From: Simmondsia chinensis
Lineage: Eukaryota; Streptophyta; Magnoliopsida; Caryophyllales; Simmondsiaceae
Direction of reading: 5' to 3'
Assembly: GCA_018398585.1 (NCBI GenBank)
Contig: JAGTTD010000019.1
Span: forward strand, 9,399,702 to 9,463,701
Length of the DNA: 64,000 nucleotides
Part shown: positions 33,885 through 46,903 of the stretch, piece by piece
How the letters are laid out: every line of letters starts with the position of its first letter
Position numbering within the stretch: position 1 is the stretch's first letter
Program-made: the position numbers and the translations under genes
The notes under the pieces: generated by a model
The model's database searches: none
What the model saw: the letters and a program-made list of their open reading frames with translations, nothing else
Told to the model about the DNA's origin: nothing

Positions 33885-35468
33885 CAAACAATTTACTTTT
33901 AAAACATTAACCACTAATGAAAAATCAGTGCAGGTAAACTAACCAGATGGATAACACATGCGAGAGTATGAAGGCAACAACTTTGGATTACATAAATTCA
34001 AAGATCAGTGGAAATGAGAATCATGTATGTCAAATATTAGTTGTCATGTAATAAATCAAATTCCACTCAACAACTTTGGAAATCGACCAAATCCACCTAA
34101 TATATAAGAAAAGTATACCCAATTGCCAATATTCTAGGGATTCACCAAATTCACTATCTCACTCTCTTCACGTTCAAATCAATGGCATATTTAAAACTCC
34201 ACAACTCATCACTCTCATATCAACATTAAACAAAAGTTACAATATGCACTCTCTATTTTCAAAATATTGAAAACATATACATGACCCACCAATAGAAAAC
34301 TGGAACAATCTACCTAATAATACCATCAATATAACCAAAAAGAAACCTCAAAACTGAAGGCATTCTCAAATGTTAGACTGTTTAACTCTTTTTTAATGCA
34401 TAAAAAGGCCCACGAACCTCTCTTACAAAGGCTTTATCGTAGTGATTGATCATAGCAGTTACAATTTTAGTACAATATAATATGTCTTCTTCTATTATGC
34501 TTTATTTAGTTTTTCTCCATTACTTTGTCCTCTTTTTTGAGTGTACATATCTGCTAAAATAATATTAACAACAATAGAGGCAAATTAGGAACCATAATTA
34601 TTTTTTAATATAGATAAATAGTAAAATAATTTTTAATTTTAAATATAAATAATTGATAAATATAATTTTAGATAAGTCAAAATTTATGCTATTAGTTTTT
34701 AAAAAAAGCCTGTAAAAAACATTGTGGTTACCGAGAAAAATTTATCTATATAAATAATTTTAACAAAAATAAAGGTAAAATGAGTGGTATAATTATTTTT
34801 ATTACATATATTCTTGAATTTTTGAGTATAAAATGATAAATATTGTTAGATTAAGTTTTAATCTTTTTGTGTATAGATACTTATTTAATTACCTTTAATC
34901 AAAAAGAAATTTATAATTCACTAAAATTTTAAAATTATTGTGGTTGCAAGAAAAAAATTATTATATAAGGTAATATAAAATAATTTTAATAAGAATAGAG
35001 GTAAAATTATTATTATTCTTTTATACTATAGATGATTGGTTATCTTTTAATTTAAATTGAAGTCGATGATAAAATGACAAATATTATTTGATTATAATTT
35101 CATTCTTTTTAAATATAGATGATCATTTAATTAATTTTAGCACAAATAGAGGTATAATACACATATATTTTTCTTCACTACAGATAAATATTAATTAATT
35201 TTTAAATTTTAAATATAAACTAATGGCAAATATAATTTTAGATAATTTAAAATTTAATATGATTTTTTAAGATGCTTTAAAAATATGTGGTGGTTATAGT
35301 AAAATAGTTATTGCACACTTAGCTATATAAAACAACATGTAAAATGGTATGAAAATTAGAGTTCTTGTGTACGGCCTGGGATTACATGGATCACATATAT
35401 GATTATATGTTTATTAACGACGCTTACAAATAAATAGAGCACCAATGTATCGCACGGAGTTTTGCTAG
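32836..35468 (+). mobile_element. Helitron, non-autonomous, unit B
   Basis: 2633 bp that begins TCTATCTCTG and ends gtatcgcacggagttttgCTAG. It is inserted exactly between A (32835) and T (35469). Unit A has the uninterrupted sequence aactattatatt at 13505-13516. A TC start, a CTRR end with a degenerate GC-rich stem upstream, and insertion into AT without duplication are Helitron hallmarks. No Rep/helicase is present. It holds a GC-rich patch at 33590-33690 that could be captured gene sequence, and about four degenerate repeats of roughly 190-225 bp near its 3' side (starting about 34560, 34752, 34977 and 35133). Confidence 0.88.
33842..33881. repeat. TA microsatellite inside the Helitron
   Basis: About 20 dinucleotide repeats. 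A similar, slightly shifted run lies in unit C at 49315-49355. A shorter AT run at 33519-33541 is also contracted in unit C. Confidence 0.9.
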
Positions 35469-35663
35469 TTATATTATATTTATGACTTTGTACTCCTCAA
35501 AATGAAGCAAACCCCAAATTTTAGTTCCGACCAACAGTAGAACTTAGTTTTTATGGTTAAGAAAATAAAAAAGAAATTGAAAAACAACAAAATACACTAT
35601 CTACTAACTATTATATAAAGTTACAATTTCGACTTTTTTTCCACTCTCCCATATCCTAAATAA

Positions 35664-35833
35664 GGAAAATGCTTCACCTCACGAGGGGTGAGGCACGAAT
35701 TTCACACGAGAAGGGGGAAAATAAAGAAACAAGAAAAATCACAAAAAAGGCAGATTTTATAGCTTTCTGTGATTTTTTTTTTAATTATTTGTGAATTTTG
35801 TGCCTCACCCTCTCATGGGGTGTAGCACTGTTC
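35664..35833. mobile_element. 170-bp hairpin MITE with 9-bp duplication, unit B
   Basis: Flanked by CCTAAATAA (35655-35663 and 35834-35842). Its halves are nearly complementary: gcttcacctcacgaggggtg on the left against the complement of the right half. Unit A has the empty site CCAAAATAA at 14819-14827. The 9-bp duplication suggests a Mutator-type MITE. Its RNA would fold as a hairpin. Confidence 0.85.
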
Positions 35834-35842
35834 CCTAAATAA

Positions 35843-36875
35843 TAGCATCTAAAAAAATTAAAAAGAATAATTAAAAAACTAAAAAGAGTCCAAATAAGAA
35901 GTCATCTATTAAAAACACCAAAAAATCACAAAAAAGAAAAATTATAAAAAACAACATAATATATGAGAATAATCAAAAAATAAAATATATAAATAAGAAA
36001 AAGAATACCAAAAATTCCCCCAAAAACTGAAAATAAAACCTATAAAATTAAAAAAAAGCTCCATAAATAAAAGAAAACTTTGCAAAATATAATATATTAC
36101 AAAAAAAAAAAAAGTCATATTTTTGATGATGAATTTGGAAATTCGTCATTTTCGAGGTAGAGCTTGAGAGGATTAGAGCTGAACTTAAGCTATGACTTCA
36201 CGTCTGTTATGATCTAGAATTTTATATATAGCTGAACATAATCAATCCACAAACAAATCACTCAATCAATCAAACAGTCCAACTCAAAGATTGTCGTATT
36301 TTATATATAACTCGTACAATCCTTACAAGATCTAGAATTTTACAAAGAAATTAAGATTTGTAAAGTATGAGTAAAGGAAGGAGAGAAAGAGAAAGAATGG
36401 GGAGGGAGAGACTTAGAGAGAGGGAGAGAGACTCGGTATTTCATTTTATTCATACCTCCCTTCTAGTATTTAAGACCCTATATATAGAGTTAGAAGAGAG
36501 GCATAGTTGGAATATAAAACTTAGCTTATTTATTAACATCTCAATACTCCTCGCTTAACCTCTATATTTTGCTTTGTATTAACATCCAAGTCGGTACTTC
36601 TTAGTTTAAGACTATTAGAAAGCCCAGAAGGTAAATATAAGAGAAGAGTATGAGAGGGGAAATGAAACGTTTTAGGATTGAGAAAGCCAAAAAATGTTGG
36701 AGCGCCCCAAGTACAAGAAAGACAAGCAAACACCCACAAGTTAAATTTCATTCTTAAATATAAGAATCTTACTTTGCTATTCGAGCATGAATTAGTAGCA
36801 AAATATAATAATATGGATGTTTACGGAAGAATTTCTAAATTCTAAAAATAATTGTTATTGTATTTTTATGTTACC

Positions 36876-36906
<31 letters not shown>

Positions 36907-37096
36907 AGAAAGAGCTGTTCAATACACTATTTTGGAAAAAAATTTAGACATGGAGAAATGTGAATATTAGCTTTAATGTTCAAAAGAATGAAATTGAGGA
37001 TAAAGACAATTAAAATTGTTTTAAATATAAAAAAAAGAGTGAGATTATGATTTTTAATTGAAAAAAGGTCAAGAGGGAAAAGGATAGACATTAAGG
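35843..37096. other. Intergenic AT-rich segment, unit B
   Basis: Counterpart of 14828-16019. It includes a possible old LTR-like stretch (36180-36720) without partner. The minus frame 36751-36533 is preserved between B and C only because the copies are nearly identical. The unit A frame (15696-15496) shares residues but has a different end, so coding is unproven. Confidence 0.4.
36878..36906. repeat. Poly-G tract
   Basis: 29 G preceded by four C. Unit C has 16 G at 52350-52365, and unit A has an A run instead (15830-15838). A run of this length is a likely sequencing or assembly weak point. Confidence 0.95.
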
Positions 37097-38827
37097 CTCC
37101 GTCTGAAATGTGGAAAACATTCTCAAAGGAAAACAAATTTGGAGGAAAGTACTTCTCTCGTATTTGGATTACACGAAAAATATAAAGGAAAAAAATTTAG
37201 AGGAAAATTTTAGAATTTTACAATAGGATTTGAGGAAAACTATTTTCTTCTTGGAAAGTCGTGGAAAATCGGAAAAAAAATGAAACTTAACCCAAATAAT
37301 GTGAACCTTGTATGCATTAGACTTGATCTCAACTCCATGTTTAATTAATAGGGTCCACTTTTTGTCATATAAGTTTATTGAATACTTATTTTCGATATAT
37401 ACAAAAAGCACAAACTAAATAAAGTTTTTATCTGTGAAATACTTGTTTGATAAAATATTTAAACTTCATGGTACATAAACGTAACAATATTTTGAAAAAA
37501 ATTTTGTTTAGCTGCCCTGAGTTTTGGTAACATATTCTTTATGTATCTTGAGATTTTAAAATATTTTGAGATACCTTGAACTTTGTAAACCTTTTTAGGT
37601 ACCCTATACATAACTTCATCAGAATTCCATTATTTATACTGACATGTATTTAAAAAAATATACATAAAAATGTTAATATTAATTCTAAAATTTATAATAT
37701 TTTGAAATTTTAAAAAAATATTTAAATCTTCAAACATAGTTTCTATATTGATAAAATATTTTAAATATCTAAAAAAATTTTAAATATTAAAACATTATAT
37801 ATTTAAAAATATTTAATACATTTCAAAAATATTTATATATCTTAAAAATATTTAATATCTTTTAAAAATATTTTAAATATGTCAAAATATTTAAATTTGA
37901 AAAAGTATTTTAAATGTCTTAAAAGTTTAAGAAAATATTTAAAATATTCAAAAATTACTTTAAACTCATGGTATCTGAACCAAAATTTTCTTAAAATTTT
38001 AAACCACAATATCTGGTTATAGGTTAAAAAAGATTAAACTAAGGGTGCCTAAATAATAAAATTTGAAAGAAACAATTTCAAGATCAGTCACCAGAAAAGT
38101 TCACACGACTAAAACTATAGAAGGAGGATATACCTTATTAGGACAATAATTACTTTGTTTCAATTTTATTTTCTATCAACCACCTTATTTTGCCTTTACT
38201 TCCAAACAATGAAAAAAGTCATTTTTCTCTATTGTTTTCCCCTTAACTTTTTTTTTTTCCTCAAAATTTTCTTGTCTTCAAATTTTCTTAATTTCAAATG
38301 AAGCCTAATTGAAAAATTAAAGATCTCCAACAAAGAAAATAGCTAAAGCAAAAAAATTGATAATTTTAATAAGAAACTATGTAAACCATATTTGTGCTTG
38401 AAGAGAGATTTAAGCTGCAAAACAAAAGTTTATCTTGTTTGTGTTTGTTTTTTTTTTTTTTAGCTCCTTTGCGTAGCACCTATTTTTAAGATTGTATCCA
38501 ATTAAAAAAAAAAAAAAACAAAAATCTCAATCTCTAATTTATTGGACTTTTGTAAACGAAAAAGAAAAACAAAAAGGAAAAGTGTGACAGAACAATAAAA
38601 AAGACGAAGAAAATATATTTTTTTTAAAAAAATAAAATTTCAATTATTTTAAATAAAATAATCTTCCCATAAATTGTGAAGAAATATTACAAATATTTTT
38701 AAGAATGTTTCTTTTCTTTTTTTGCGGTAACTAAAAATTTCTTATTACTCAAAAATATAACAGAATACACTCAGTTAACCACCCAAAAATAAAACCAACT
38801 CCAAAACCCAAAGAAATCCATGCCCAC
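37097..38827. other. AT-rich non-coding segment, unit B
   Basis: Counterpart of 21253-23045. It contains the uninterrupted copia A target (aaggctccgtctgaaatg, 37095-37112) and the 'tatttaaa' rich stretch (37730-37960). No gene seen. Confidence 0.6.
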
Positions 38828-39536
38828 TTTATTAGAGAAAACTCTAGAACCTTCTTAGCCTAAGGTTTCCCCTCTTTTATTTCTTATGCTTGATGTATAG
38901 GTCAAAGAGTATTATTGTATTTCTTATGCTCGATGTATGCCTGTTTAAAGGCTTCTTGTATCTCTCATATGTATTATTCAGTAAGTTGCTTAACATTTAT
39001 ATTGTATAAGAGCTCTCTCTCTCTCTTTTATTTTATAGTCTTTCTTTCTTTTTGTTCTCTCTTTTACGCTTTTCGCTACCATTTTTGTTGAATTCTTTAA
39101 TCGTTATTTAATTTTTTGTTCTTCTTTTCTAATTGAGCAATGGCATTTAACCTAAATCGATTCTATGCAAGCACCCTCTCTCCCTCTCTTGAACCCCTAG
39201 CGGTGCCACCACGCCTGCAGTCGAGGTCCGTCTCTCCCATACTGACTCCCCACAGCCGACATTTGGTGATGCACTGATCATTGCAGTGACCGATAACCCT
39301 AATGTCCAGCACCACTATCACCAGTGCCCCCCTCCCTCTGTTGGTTGATACCGATGACGCCATCATCGGTACTCCACCACCAATTGGGAGGCCGATAGTG
39401 AACCTAGCACTTAATTTGAGCATCCCCTCCCCTTCTCTTCTCTCTCCCACCACCGGTGACATGCGTCGCCGGTGGCAGTGCCGTGCCGCCTCCCTCGTCT
39501 CTGCTCCATAGCTTGGGCGCGGGCACGTCGGCAGCT
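38828..39536 (+). mobile_element. Copia B 5' fragment in unit B, cut by the N gap
   Basis: The 5' LTR (38828-39001), a mutated primer-binding site (ttgtataagagctc at 39002), a leader, and an ATG at 39140 for gag lead up to the gap. Identical in layout to 54293-55002. Confidence 0.85.
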
Positions 39537-39636
39537 NNNNNNNNNNNNNNNNNNNNNNNNNNNNNNNNNNNNNNNNNNNNNNNNNNNNNNNNNNNNNNNN
39601 NNNNNNNNNNNNNNNNNNNNNNNNNNNNNNNNNNNN
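39537..39636. other. Assembly gap, exactly 100 N
   Basis: A run of 100 N. The left flank matches 54987-55002 and the right flank matches 24182 onward. A round 100 usually means a gap of unknown size. Confidence 1.
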
Positions 39637-40048
39637 AGCTCGAGAATGCTTTAGTCTTGGTGGCAGAAGTAGTAGCAGTCTTATATGACATTTAGAAATG
39701 TATAGATATGGGTTTTCATTGAGTTAACATAGAGGGAGATAATCTGATTGTTATTAAGGTAATCTAGAAAGAGTTGAAATTACTATTGCATATTATGCCA
39801 TTATTGAAGATATTTGGAAGATGCATGTTAAGCTCGACATTGTTCGAGTTTCTTATATTTTTAGAGAAGGTAAGTAGATAGTAGATCCAGTGACAGGTCA
39901 TCGTTCGGAAAAATCAAAGATGTGTAAAAGGGGAATCATGATAGAATTTCAAAAGGATTGCTTATGTTGATTTACCAGAACGAGCTATCTATTAGTTCCC
40001 CCTACTATTTTATTTTACCTCCCAAAAAAAAAAAAAAAAAAAAAAAAA
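39637..40048 (+). mobile_element. LINE 3' end, unit C
   Basis: Same RNase H remnant as 24182-24589, truncated on the left by the N gap. It ends in 25 A. Confidence 0.75.
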
Positions 40049-41239
40049 CCCTCCATCACAACAACGTGGCCCAAAAATCTCTAACTAGCTCCTACCAAGA
40101 CAAGGTATGAGGAGGGTAAGTTTTACGCAGTCTTATCCTTACAGAGTGCTATCATGTAGATAGAGATGGCAATTGGGTTATCTGGGTCGGTTTTAGGTGT
40201 ACTCATTGGGGTTTGGGTTTAAAATAAGCTCGGGCCGGGTCGGGATCAACCCATTCAAGCTTGAGTTCCACCTTGCTATTTTTAGCTATACTTGGGCCGG
40301 ATTTGGCTAGGGCCAAGTTTTTTCATATTCGGGTCACTTTAATTTCAGATTGTTTTCGTTCCGTGTCATGGGTCGGGTGTATGGGTTTCAGGTCATCAAA
40401 ATTCTACTATTTGGTGCCTATGTAGCTTGAACAACTTACCAAAGGTTAAACTATATTTCAAATAGTTCATAGTTTTATCATTATATTTATTGTATGACCG
40501 ATATAGGTGCTTATTAACGTCTTATGCAATTTATTTAGTACTCCCAACAAGTAATAATTACAATTGCATTTAAAGATCTTTGGTTAATTTAGGCTTCAAG
40601 GCAAGTAGGGTTTCAAAATCATGTCATGTTAGTTTTAAATCAGGTCATTTCAACCTCAAGTTTATCATTGAAGACAAATTTGACACAATGGGCAAAGTAT
40701 AGGAACCTTTGGCGTAAATAACACTTTGATTTATTATAAGTTATAAAATAAAGAGGGTTAAATTCATATACTCATTTCTCTAAATCCTTTTCATGCTTAT
40801 GGAATTCCAAATAAACTTTAGCATGACATGGTGCTTTCTTCTTTGAATGTTTTTGTCTCTGAATATGAAAGAAACAAAATTAAGGAAGATTAATAGAAAA
40901 CAACAGCAACTTGAGGGGGTAAAAAAACACATACAAAATCAAGCTTTACTTAAAGTATGATGGTTTTCAATTAAGATGATTGGTATGTAGCAAGTTATGG
41001 TTTAAGATTAACTCGAATTCCAATTGAGCAGGAAGAAATGGGTCTGTAAATATCAAATTTGTTGTAGTTCCCTAGTAAACTTTATCAGCCCAAGACCTAA
41101 TCCAAAGAGTTTACTTGATAAACTTCATCAGCTCAAGACCTAACCGAAAGAGTTTACATTCAATATCCATGGACAAGACCAAATAAGGTTTTCTTTCAAA
41201 ACCAATGGCATTTAGATTAAGTAATCTGTAACTAAAAAA
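40049..41239. other. Outer flank of palindrome, unit C
   Basis: Counterpart of 24590-25774. No gene recognised. Confidence 0.55.
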
Positions 41240-41566
41240 CTTCATATATTAGTCATAGATAAATTGTCCCACATCATAAATTAAAAGAAATATAAACCTA
41301 GTGGGTTACTTTACTGAATGCCAGTTGGTTTTTAACTCAAGCCATCGAAAATTAGTAACAATGACTATCTTTTGTGTAATTATCCTTTAGTTGTAACTTC
41401 ATATCAAGAGGAAATGTGTAACTACTAAACAGGAATATCATTGCTAACAGTGCCCATGTACACCCATGAGAAGAATTGTTGTGCATATGCACTAAAAAAA
41501 ATGTTTAACTTAAGCTAGAGCTAAAACGAGGATATACTATACAAGCTGGAAGATGCCTCCTCTCTC

Positions 41567-43116
41567 TTACATAAAGTAGCTAAGGAAATTTCTCTTCCTA
41601 GATCTCCCCTTCTCCATATAGGTCATTCCACTGCTGGAGCCCATTCATGTTAGATGACACAGATGAGATGCTTGCGTAAACTTGGCATCATGACATTAAA
41701 AGTTAGTTCCTATCCATTTCTCATGGCAAAAAGAAAAAAGTACTCAGTGCAAATAAAGGGGTAAGTTATCTGTTCGTGAGTGTATTGGAAGTCAACCATG
41801 TTTAGTAATTGGACATCTGCACCATTATACAATGTAGGTAATAATGGTTACTTCTTAACCAATGCAAAACTATTCCTACAAAATAATGCAGTTTCTTAGA
41901 AAACAAGATGTTAGGAAAATACAAATCTGCAAAACAATAATTTGTGGAAGAGCAAAAAAGAAAAATGTCCCAGCAATTCAACCATCTCAGGATTGATACC
42001 ATTATGCAACTTTTTCACTTCACATATTAAGGCCAAATCCCTTTGGACTAGGTCAGTTTTGTTTAAGCCATATTAAATTCGAGTTACCGGATAAGCCAAA
42101 TCCTAGTTTCTAGCAGGTTTGACTTGGCCATCGTGTTGGGTCGATAATTGCAAGAACTACCAATCGCTACAACTTCCACTACAAAGGTAAAGCATATTAC
42201 AAGTGATCCTTTTTGTACAACAAAGTCCTTCAAGCATCATCAGACTGCTGTTTCCTTTATGATGAGACCAAAAGAAGTGCTCCGTGAACGTAATAATACA
42301 AAATGCAATGGCAATGTTGAATGCCTGTAAAAAAATAACCACCAATACTAAAATACATTTTTTTAATATAATCCCCATGTTGAGATATTTTTCAACAATA
42401 ACAACATATGGAAACAAGCATCACCATGTTATGTAACTAGTATGTAATCGAAAAAGAGAATTGATAATTCAACTTATGGTTAAATTATTCCAAGTACCTC
42501 CTTTTCTCTTTTTAGGATTTATCGAATCAGGCAGTAGGCTATACACAAATTCTGGGAACAATAGTGAAGATAGGTCAAAGTTAGAGAGATCACTTTCGAC
42601 CATAGAAGCAAAATATGATATGACTTGAAATGCACAAAGTTGCAACTTTAAAGTCACTTTTAAAATACCCATATGTCATATTTGCAATAGCTCATAGATC
42701 AACATCGGGTGCTTGCTTTTCCTTTGCCAATATCATGCTCAAAATTCTCTTTCTGTTAGCTATGTCTGGAAAGCCTACCACAAACCTCGACCATACATAT
42801 TGCAGTTTAAATAATCTTAATTTGCAAAATCAAAGTTGAAGATGTTACATAACATGTCATGGAGACAATGTAGCAAAATATCTAGCTTGAAATTTGTGAT
42901 ACAATGGGTCATATTATGTCATACCTAAGCCGTTGTTTAATTCCTTGGTCGTGACTATTGAAATTCTGGAAATGAAGTATAATATCAACCTTCCACGTAT
43001 TCACCTGATGACAACTTTATCCAAGTCTAATGGCCAGTTGGTTGCTACAAGCATTAGAACATGTTCTCTGTCTTTCATACGCAAGCCACCCCAGTACACC
43101 ATGAATTAATTCTTCA
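41567..43116 (-). pseudogene. AAA+ ATPase 3' gene fragment, unit C left arm
   Basis: Exons on the minus strand: E1 43116-42990, E2 42785-42646, E3 42551-42498, E4 41875-41771, E5 41681-41567. It has the same motifs and lesions as the unit B left arm, including the TGA in E2, the stop in E3 and the lost E5 acceptor G. Small indels relative to B lie in introns. Confidence 0.87.
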
Positions 43117-43134
43117 TCTTTTCCCCATGACAAC

Positions 43135-43418
43135 TTTTTTTCCCCAAAAATTAGCGATATTATCCTGATACATAGCAGGCAACTCGAACAAGCAAGCCAT
43201 GAGTCAACCCGAATAAGGACAGGGGTTAAAACAACGAAAATAATACAAACAAGATTACAAGCAAAAACAGGCGAACATTAAGAGCCTCAAACACCACTAG
43301 GGAGAACTCAAAAACAGGACAAGCCAAGGGAAAGGAAAATAGCACAGTCAAACCCCCTAATATATCAAAGTAAAGCACTAAGCATAAGCAGATCATAACC
43401 GTCAAAATCCAACCCTAG
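43135..43418 (-). mobile_element. Short retroposon in left arm, unit C
   Basis: Same insertion as 27669-27951, with an 8-base T run and the same flanking phrases. Confidence 0.6.
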
Positions 43419-43629
43419 TCTTTTCCATTACTTACACAAAATTTTTCTCCTAGTAGTGCCCACCAATTTATTACACATAATGTTATTTTCTATTACTCAA
43501 TGCTTGTAAGACCTTTCTTGTGGATATGGTATGTATAAAATGATACGATTATGGACATTATAAGGAGGAAAATTTTGTGTAAGTAATTAACTATATAATA
43601 CAAGTAAGACAAAGCTGTTATCAGGAAAA

Positions 43630-45474
43630 AATGATGAAAAAATTTATTCGTGGTGAACTAGGATGGCTTACGTACAAAAGACAAAGAACATGTTCTAGTA
43701 CATGCAGCAACCAACGAACCATTCAACTTGGATGAAGTTATCATCAGGAGACTACCTCGAAGGTTAATATTATGCTTCATTTCTAAAATTTTCGAAAATT
43801 GTAACCAAGGAATTAAATAAAGGATGAGATATGACATAATATGACCCACTGTATCACGGATCTTGAGCTAGATGGTTTGTTAAAAAATCTCCATTACATG
43901 TTATGTAACATCTTAGACTCTGTACATCTTGCAAATCATGATTATTTGAACTACAATATGTGTGGTGCAGGTTGCTGGTAGGCTTATCAGTTGCAACTAA
44001 CAGAGAGAAAATTTTGAGCTTGATATTGGCCAAGGAAGAGCTAGCAGCCAATGTCAAGCCATTGCAAATATGACATAGGGAAACTTTGGAAGTGACTTAA
44101 AGGTTATAGCTTTGTGTATTCAATTTATATCACATTTTGCTCCTATGGTCTAAAGTGGTCTCTCTCTCTTTGACCTGTCTTGATTAATTGAATTTGTTCT
44201 TAGAATCCATGTGTAACATTTGCCCTAGTACCCGATTCAAAAAATCCTTGAGAAAGAAAAGACGGTACTCCGGAATACTTCTAACCATATGTTGAATTGA
44301 TTTTCTCACTACTTTCTGCACTAGTTATATGCCATTGTGTTGCTTGTTACCATATGTATTTGCTGTTGTTGAGTAATATCACAACATGTAGATTATGTTA
44401 AAAATGCATTCCAGTGTTGTTAGTTATCTTTTTTACACGCATTTGACACTACCATTAAATGTTCTATATACTATTGTCAAGTCTGCCCTCCCTTAAGACC
44501 TCTCAAACCTCAAATCTTACAATTTTAAGATTGTGCATAAAATTTAGCAAATAATAAAAAAAAACAAAAATAAAAAGATAAGTATTTATAGATTTAATCA
44601 TATTAAATGCATTACCAACATATAAAAATAAAATAGTAATAAAATTCCAATAAAATTTAAGATAAATATAATAGAAAAAAAGTAATTTAACAAACATCTT
44701 TAGCGCATCACATGAAATAACACTAGTTTGGGATGAACAAGATCACACATGTAGGGCTTCTTTTATTCCGACCATAAAGTAAACGACAGTTTGAACAGAT
44801 GTTTAAGGAACTTAATTTGCACATATAGATCATTTGTTAAAAGCTTTACCTATGCATTGGAAGTTGTACCAATTGATAGGCCTCACAATTATCAATTCAA
44901 CATGATGACTGAGTCGAACCTACTAGAAATTACGATTCTGTTTATTTGGTTGCCAGAATTCAATATGACATGAGCTAAACTGAACCGATCCCAAAGTGAT
45001 CTGGCCTTACCTTATCAAGTGGAAAAAGCTGCATAATGGCATCATTCCTGAGATGGTTGAACAACTGGGACACGCTTCCATTTGCTCTTCTACGAATGCC
45101 CCATTTTGAATATTTATATTTTCCTAGTACTCCTTTCCTAAGAAACCGGCAGCAGTATTTTGTAGCAAAGGAGTTTGCCATTGTTTGAGAATTGACCATT
45201 ACCTTCATTATATAATGGCGTAGATGCCCCGATCTCTGAACATGAATGACTTCCAATAAGCTCATGAACAAGTAGCTTACCCGTCTTCTTACGCTAGGCG
45301 CTTTTCTCATTTTTACCTCAAGAAAAGGGTAGGAATTAACGCTGAATATCATGTTGTCAGGTCTATTCGAGCATCTCATCTGAGTCATCCAACATGAATG
45401 AGATCCAGCAGCGGAATAACCTATATGGAGAAGGGGGATCTAGGAAGAAAAGTTATCTCGGGTACTTTATGTAA
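43630..45474 (+). pseudogene. AAA+ ATPase 3' gene fragment, unit C right arm
   Basis: Exons: E1 43630-43762, E2 43971-44102, E3 44204-44264, E4 45166-45271, E5 45361-45474. It has the same right-arm lesions as unit B (TAG at the WDGLR Trp, E2 deletion). An extra C near 44225 changes the E3 frame relative to B. The minus frame 45388-44975 is antisense to E4 and E5 and is a shadow. Confidence 0.88.
44477..44726 (+). mobile_element. Helitron-like 3' end, unit C
   Basis: Same insertion as 29009-29257, ending cactag before T. Confidence 0.5.
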
Positions 45475-45850
45475 GAGAAAGAAGGTATCTTCCTATCTGT
45501 ATAGTGTATCCTCGTTTTAGCTCTAGCTTAAGTTAAACGATTTTTCTAGTAATATGCACAACCTTTCTTCTAATGGGTGTACACAGGGACTGTTAACTAT
45601 GACTTTTTCTTTCTAGTTGTTACCCATTTGCTCGTATTATAAAGTTACAGCTAGAAGGTAATTACACAAAAGATAGTCATGCTACCCATTTTTAATGTCA
45701 CGAGTTAGAAAAATCAATTGGCATTTAGTGAAGTAACCCACTAGGCTTCGATCTAAATCTCTTTTCTTCACACGGTTCAAATGTGAGACAATTTAACTAT
45801 ACTCGTGTATTAAGCTTTTAACACCCACATTCCTTTGCCTTCACTCCACC

Positions 45851-45852
<2 letters not shown>

Positions 45853-45884
<32 letters not shown>
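45853..45884. repeat. TA microsatellite, unit C
   Basis: Shorter allele of the repeat at 30384-30423. Confidence 0.9.
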
Positions 45885-45892
<8 letters not shown>

Positions 45893-46903
45893 AAGGGCCG
45901 AACATAATCTCAAGCAATCCAAACAACCGCTTGGTGACCCCAAATTTTAGAGGTTACGATTTTTAAAAGTTTGTTAAGTTTAATAGGTTATAAGAGTCAT
46001 ATTATTACATATGTAGGCGCTTCATTTAAAAATTTTTCTTAGAATCTCGATGTGAGAAACGGCTCTACATGCCTATATAATGCATAGATTCCGAATAAGG
46101 CTTAGAGTACTAAAATGAAGAAGGATGGAAAGAAACAACGCATGTTGTACACATTTGATAAGTATACTAGAAAAAAAAAGTTAAAAATAATTAAGAAAAC
46201 AAAGAGCGTTCAAAAAAACTAAAAAACACCGAAATCCCAAAGGAAGGAAAAATATTAAAAAGCTTTAAAATGAGAAGAAAATAGATTATACATAAAAAAT
46301 TCTCAAAAAATTATAATAAACCAAATAAAGTATAAAATAATAAAAAAAACTTCATAAAATAAAATAAAATGTCTAAAAAATATAATATATTACAAAGAAT
46401 AAAACCCCCCCAAAATAAGGAGCTATACTAGATTACATATAAAAGAATCTTATAAAATAAAATAAGAAACGAAAAAATTATACATCACAAAAGAATGTTC
46501 CAAACCCTATAAAATACGAAAAGAAAAACGAAAAAATAATATGGATAAGATTCGGCTAAAATTCAGATATTAATTAAATACTCAAATAAAATGATCACTA
46601 ACTTCACATAAATATCTTAATATGGCCTTCAGAAAACTTAAAGTGCATATTTAAAAACATAATTACCATCACAAACCCAAAAAACCTTGCACGAAATCAC
46701 AATCCATCGCAAGAATGCCCCAAGTAGGAGAAAGCCCAGAGTCGTTGATGTTGCCCCATGTATGAGAACGTCAACCAACACCTGCAAAACACTGTTTACC
46801 TCTTTTATTTCAACATACACACATGAAATTAATAGCAAAATATTATAATATGAATGCTTATGTAAGAATTTTTAAATTCTAAAAATAACAATAATTATAT
46901 TTT
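45885..46903. other. AT-rich spacer, unit C
   Basis: Counterpart of 30424-31439. Nothing further is recognised. Confidence 0.55.

Larger units (their letters stand above)
24182..39536. repeat. Unit B: first of two near-identical 15.4-kb copies
   Basis: 15355 bp, matching 39637-55002 almost base for base. Differences are scattered single bases, homopolymer and AT-dinucleotide lengths, and a few small indels, such as an extra 20 bp or so at 48947-48967. The left edge falls inside the LINE RNase H and the right edge inside copia gag, so neither edge is an element boundary. Unit A is a much more diverged relative. Confidence 0.95.
41240..45803. repeat. Large palindrome of unit C
   Basis: Same structure as 25775-30335, including the left-arm retroposon (43135-43418) and right-arm Helitron-like piece (44477-44726). 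Confidence 0.88.
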
